Source of the DNA: Williamwhitmania taraxaci
Lineage (GTDB): Bacteria > Bacteroidota > Bacteroidia > Bacteroidales > Williamwhitmaniaceae
NCBI RefSeq assembly: GCF_900096565.1
Contig: NZ_FMYP01000032.1
Span: 1-44,911, forward strand
DNA: 44,911 nt
Direction of reading: 5' to 3'
The position numbers were made by a program, and so were the translations under genes. The notes under the pieces were generated by a model. The model had not been told where the DNA came from. It worked only from the letters and a program-made list of their open reading frames with translations, and did no database searches. Position 1 is the first letter of the stretch. The number at the start of each line of letters is the position of its first letter. Shown one piece after another: positions 42,541-44,911 of the stretch.

Positions 42541-42867
42541 TACAGTCGCCATAAACGTTTTCGCAAGCTAGTGTCGCTTCCTTTTCTAACCATATCTCGA
42601 GCCAAAAGACCTAACGCGCCATCTCCTTTATCTCCTCCATCTTGTCCATTACCGATTTTATCATAATGAGCCGCTGGTTAATGTTGATAAGTCGCGTTTT
42701 AATGTTCATGTTTTTAATGATTACCTGCTCCTCATCGGATAAGTAACTCAGATTGCGAAGTAACTCCAACTTTGAGACTACAAAGGAAATGGCCTGAAGA
42801 ATATTCTCATAAACGAATAGTTTAGACGAACTTTTTTCAACTCCGTTCACCACTACTACCAAGGCTT

Positions 42868-42870
42868 GGT
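42868..42870. repeat. Target site duplication, left copy (GGT)
   Basis: GGT precedes the IS left end and the same GGT follows the right end at 44147-44149. Three bases is a normal duplication for IS3-family elements, and the frame restoration of the split gene supports the call. Confidence 0.75.
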
Positions 42871-42966
42871 TATAATACTCCCCATTTCTTAGACCACAGG
42901 ACTCACTTTCTTAGTTGAAGGTTGGAAAGTGGTTTTATCTTACTTTGCTATGCAACAATTCTATCC

Positions 42967-43797
42967 CTAGGCTGCCGCGGTATATAAGTCGACCGGTTTA
43001 GTCCTTCCTATTCCCTGATGAGTTTTAACGTTGTTGTAGTAGGAAACAAACTCCGATAGCCCTTTGTAAAGTTCTGTTCCATCGCTAGCGGGGCAAATAT
43101 AAACATAATCCTGCTTTACGGTACGCCAAAAGCGCTCAATAAAAATATTGTCGAGGGCTCGGCCTCTGCCATCCATGCTTATTTTGATCTTTGCAACCTC
43201 CTCTACGTATTCCGTCCATAGCGCACAGGTAAACTGGCTTCCCTGATCGGAGTTGATGATTTCGGGCTTTCCGTGGTGCGCTAGGGCCGATTTTAGCACC
43301 GCGAGGCTGTTCTTAGCATCCAAACTGTTGAATACATCCCAGGCCACGATGTATCGGCTGTAAACATCAACAATGGCCGTCATGTACATGAACCCCTTGG
43401 CCATCGGGATGTAGGTGATGTCGATGGCCCACACCTGGTTTGGCCGGATTACCGCTAGGTTTCGGAGCAGGTAGGGCCGGATATACTTGGCGTGGCCCAA
43501 CTTGCTCAGGTTTCTCCGAGGGTAGAGGGCCATAATGCCCATTTTTCGCAGCAACCGGCGAATCCGCTTGGCGTTCACGGTAAAGCTTAGGGCCAGCAGG
43601 AAATCCTGCATTTGGAGCACTCCGTGCGTAGGATGCTTGGTGAATTCCTCATCCATATGCCGCATGACCTCAAGGTTCTCTGGGCTTTCTCCCACGGCAT
43701 CGTAGTAAAGGGTGCTGCGGTTTATCCCTAAAAGCGCGCATTGCTTTCGAACGCTTAGGGGCTCATTTGCCGACACATAACTCCTTAGCTCGCTCAT
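42967..43797 (-). CDS. IS3-family transposase OrfB (DDE catalytic domain)
   Basis: 276 aa. N-terminal HTH_21-type segment (RKQCALLGINRSTLYY), then the rve integrase core: first Asp in VWAIDITYIPM (~residue 121), second Asp in IINSDQGSQFT (~residue 182), Glu in DNIFIERFWRTVKQDYVY (~residue 217), then THQGIGRTKPVDLY. The start overlaps the orfA stop (ATGA), in the -1 frame relative to orfA, so the active OrfAB product would be made by frameshifting. Confidence 0.95.
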   Translation of the reverse strand: MSELRSYVSANEPLSVRKQCALLGINRSTLYYDAVGESPENLEVMRHMDEEFTKHPTHGVLQMQDFLLALSFTVNAKRIRRLLRKMGIMALYPRRNLSKLGHAKYIRPYLLRNLAVIRPNQVWAIDITYIPMAKGFMYMTAIVDVYSRYIVAWDVFNSLDAKNSLAVLKSALAHHGKPEIINSDQGSQFTCALWTEYVEEVAKIKISMDGRGRALDNIFIERFWRTVKQDYVYICPASDGTELYKGLSEFVSYYNNVKTHQGIGRTKPVDLYTAAA

Positions 43798-44081
43798 AGT
43801 CCCGCTCTTTTTGAAATTTTTTTTAGCCAGTCGCGCTCCATTTCCAACTGGCCAATTTTGGAAAACAGGCGCTCCTTTTCGGCCTCAAAGCTCTCCTGTG
43901 GGGCACGGGTCTCAAAGATTTCAGATGATCGCTCCACAAACTCCTGCTTCCACTTGGTAATCATTTGGGGGTGCAGGTCAAAGCGCTTAGATAATTCCGC
44001 TAGCGTCTCGCGCTCCTTGAGCGCAGCGATGGCTACTTGAGCTTTAAAAGCTCCGGTAAATACTCGTCTTCCCTTTTTCAT
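43794..44081 (-). CDS. IS3-family transposase OrfA (HTH, leucine zipper)
   Basis: 95 aa from ATG 44081 (MKKGRRVFTGAFKAQVAI); a longer TTG-started frame to 44111 is less likely. The HTH is VAIAALKERETLAELSKRFDLHPQMITKWK (landmarks LAELSKRF and ITKWK), followed by a coiled coil ending in ERDWLKKISKRAGL. A run of A bases in the codons for LKK near the 3' end is the likely site of programmed -1 frameshifting into orfB. Confidence 0.92.
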   Translation of the reverse strand: MKKGRRVFTGAFKAQVAIAALKERETLAELSKRFDLHPQMITKWKQEFVERSSEIFETRAPQESFEAEKERLFSKIGQLEMERDWLKKISKRAGL

Positions 44082-44503
44082 AATCGCTGGTAAATTAATT
44101 CGTTTTTTCAACTTAACCAGTGGTCTGATTTTTGGGGAGTATTATAGGTTTCGGTTCTTTACCTGCCCTTGCTTTTTTAATTTCTCATAAAGCTGAAGGT
44201 TAGGGGAAACCTGCTCTTTGTAGAAAACCCCTTCGGCCACATCGGTTTGAAGTAGACTAAGGGGACTTTTCACCTTTACATCGTTGGGCCTCAGTGAATC
44301 AAACTCTGAAAAATTTATCACTTTTAGCACCTCAATATTCCCAATGATCTCCAGGTAAAGAACCCGAAGGAATGTGGTAGTATCCTGCTTTATTTCCTTG
44401 TATTTATCAATCTTGTCGATCAACTTATCGATGAAGTTTGAAGACTCATTTAGGATAGTTGCTCCTGCCTTAATACTCTCAATCATTGCTGTGTGGTTAT
44501 ATT

Positions 44504-44911
44504 GAGACCGTTGCAAAAGGCAAAGAATTCATTTTTCTCTGTTTTTCCAGCTCAAAAAACACTTTTTTGAGGTGGAACTCTTCAATTATGCTCTATCATC
44601 GAGCTAACCATGCTTCCATAGGCATGGTTTTCGACCTATTTTTCGTTTATGTACATAGCTATCCTAGGTGATCGGTAAAGGTTGTATGCCATTGCTTCCA
44701 TCAGGTGCTGCGTATGCATTTTCTGTAGCCCCACATACCGCGCAGTACCTCCCCCAAACCAGCGCCGGATTGATCCAAAGGTTCGCTCTACCTGATACCT
44801 TACTTTGCTGATGAGCTTGTTGCACTCCTGCTCCCGTTTTGTGAGCGGGCGATTCTTTGCAGCCTTGTGCATCACGTGGTTGCGCAACCTTCGTTTGGTT
44901 ACTGCCGCATC
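44504..44911 (-). mobile_element. IS5-type insertion sequence, partial (runs off window)
   Basis: The element's end reads GAGACCGTTGCAAAAGG from 44504, a form seen at many IS5/IS1182-type termini, followed by ~115 bp of non-coding DNA and then the transposase 3' end. A hairpin AACCATGC/GCATGGTT lies at 44606-44629. The element's end is 17 bp from the ATG of the split helical gene, so it may have cut off that gene's promoter or 5' part. Confidence 0.65.
44636..44911 (-). CDS. IS5-family transposase, C-terminal part
   Basis: The frame is open from the window edge to the stop at 44636, 91 residues visible. It contains the C-terminal catalytic region with VRYQVERTFGSIRRWFGGGTARYVGLQK (landmark RYQVERTFGSIRRWF), the Y-x2-R/V-x3-E-type motif that holds the last acidic residue of the DDE triad. 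The upstream basic stretch (KNRPLTKREQECNKLISKV) is also typical. The first visible residues are DAAVTKRRLR. Confidence 0.85.
   Translation of the reverse strand, partial: DAAVTKRRLRNHVMHKAAKNRPLTKREQECNKLISKVRYQVERTFGSIRRWFGGGTARYVGLQKMHTQHLMEAMAYNLYRSPRIAMYINEK

Larger units (their letters stand above)
42871..44146 (-). mobile_element. Complete IS3-family insertion sequence, 1276 bp
   Basis: Ends are inverted repeats of about 27 bp (42871-42897 and 44120-44146), each with TATAATACTCCCC outside and AGACCAC inside, 22 of 27 positions identical. It holds overlapping orfA and orfB on the minus strand and is flanked by a GGT duplication. Both reading frames are intact, so the element may be active. 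Confidence 0.9.
42611..44486 (-). pseudogene. Helical hypothetical protein gene split by an IS3-family insertion (original ~198 aa)
   Basis: The 5' part runs from ATG 44486 to the insertion at 44147, and the 3' part from 42867 to the stop at 42611. Removing the IS (42871-44146) with one copy of the 3-bp GGT duplication joins codon ...AAC to CAA GCC TTG, giving KNRNQALVVVV in one open frame of about 198 codons. Left as it is, the 5' part stops inside the IS end (TAA at 44144-44142). The 3' part is largely helical with K-L-E-L and I-K-x-M-x-x-K repeats; the 5' part has FIDKLIDKIDKYKEIKQD. No family recognised. Its 5' end abuts an IS5-type element. Confidence 0.8.

Overview
The window looks like a chromosomal segment of a member of the Bacteroidota, probably an anaerobic or microaerophilic Bacteroidales-like organism. 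The basis is the gene content: a lipoprotein S9 peptidase, a TGS-domain nucleoside kinase, a SPOR-domain secreted protein, TSP3/EF-hand outer-membrane proteins, rubrerythrin with a flavoreductase-rubredoxin fusion, and Bacteroidota-type arsenical genes. Clear Shine-Dalgarno sites are also scarce. No rRNA, tRNA or CRISPR array was found.

Layout. 1-320: 5' end of an IS21-type istA (minus) with a set of subterminal repeats. 321-2448: an exported hypothetical protein and lgt, both AT-rich. 2809-4926: a plus-strand S9 peptidase. 5017-12908: a complete minus-strand tryptophan operon, trpE-G-D-C-F-B-A followed by an aroF-type DAHP synthase. Its leader holds two consecutive attenuators, each a short leader peptide containing KYWWR followed by an intrinsic terminator. 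13155-15179: miaA, and divergently a Yip1-like membrane protein with smpB. 15357-19873: two GNAT acetyltransferases, a rubrerythrin / flavoreductase-rubredoxin pair, an unknown protein and a ZIP metal transporter. 20241-23448: an E. coli-type glycogen phosphorylase, a small XRE-type regulator and, just upstream of that regulator, a degenerate tandem array with an exact 21-bp period. 23761-25424: accessory stretch with an IS200-like Y1 transposase, a REP-like group of hairpins and a HigB/HigA toxin-antitoxin pair.

25691-29951 is an arsenic/arsenical detoxification region: a thioredoxin-like protein, an ArsF-like lipoprotein, an ArsG/CcdA-like membrane protein, an ArsP-like permease, ArsR and arsenate reductase. 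A 585-bp unit bounded by perfect 21-bp inverted repeats and encoding only a four-helix-bundle (S23/IVP-like) protein sits between the arsF-like and arsG-like genes. 30189-33024 holds two cell-envelope genes (a beta-barrel with calcium-binding repeats, and a two-repeat SPOR protein). 33262-40197: nucleoside kinase, uvrA, a lytic transglycosylase and a PLP aminotransferase. 40528-42485: YceI-like protein and an outer-membrane protein. 42611-44911: a helical-protein gene split by a complete IS3-family element (1276 bp, 3-bp target duplication; removing it restores the frame exactly), with an IS5-type element abutting the gene's 5' end.

The most notable observations are the tandem trp leader-peptide attenuators, the 21-bp-period array next to an XRE regulator, the IVP-like unit bounded by inverted repeats inside the arsenical operon, and the IS200-like transposase beside a REP-like symmetric hairpin cluster.
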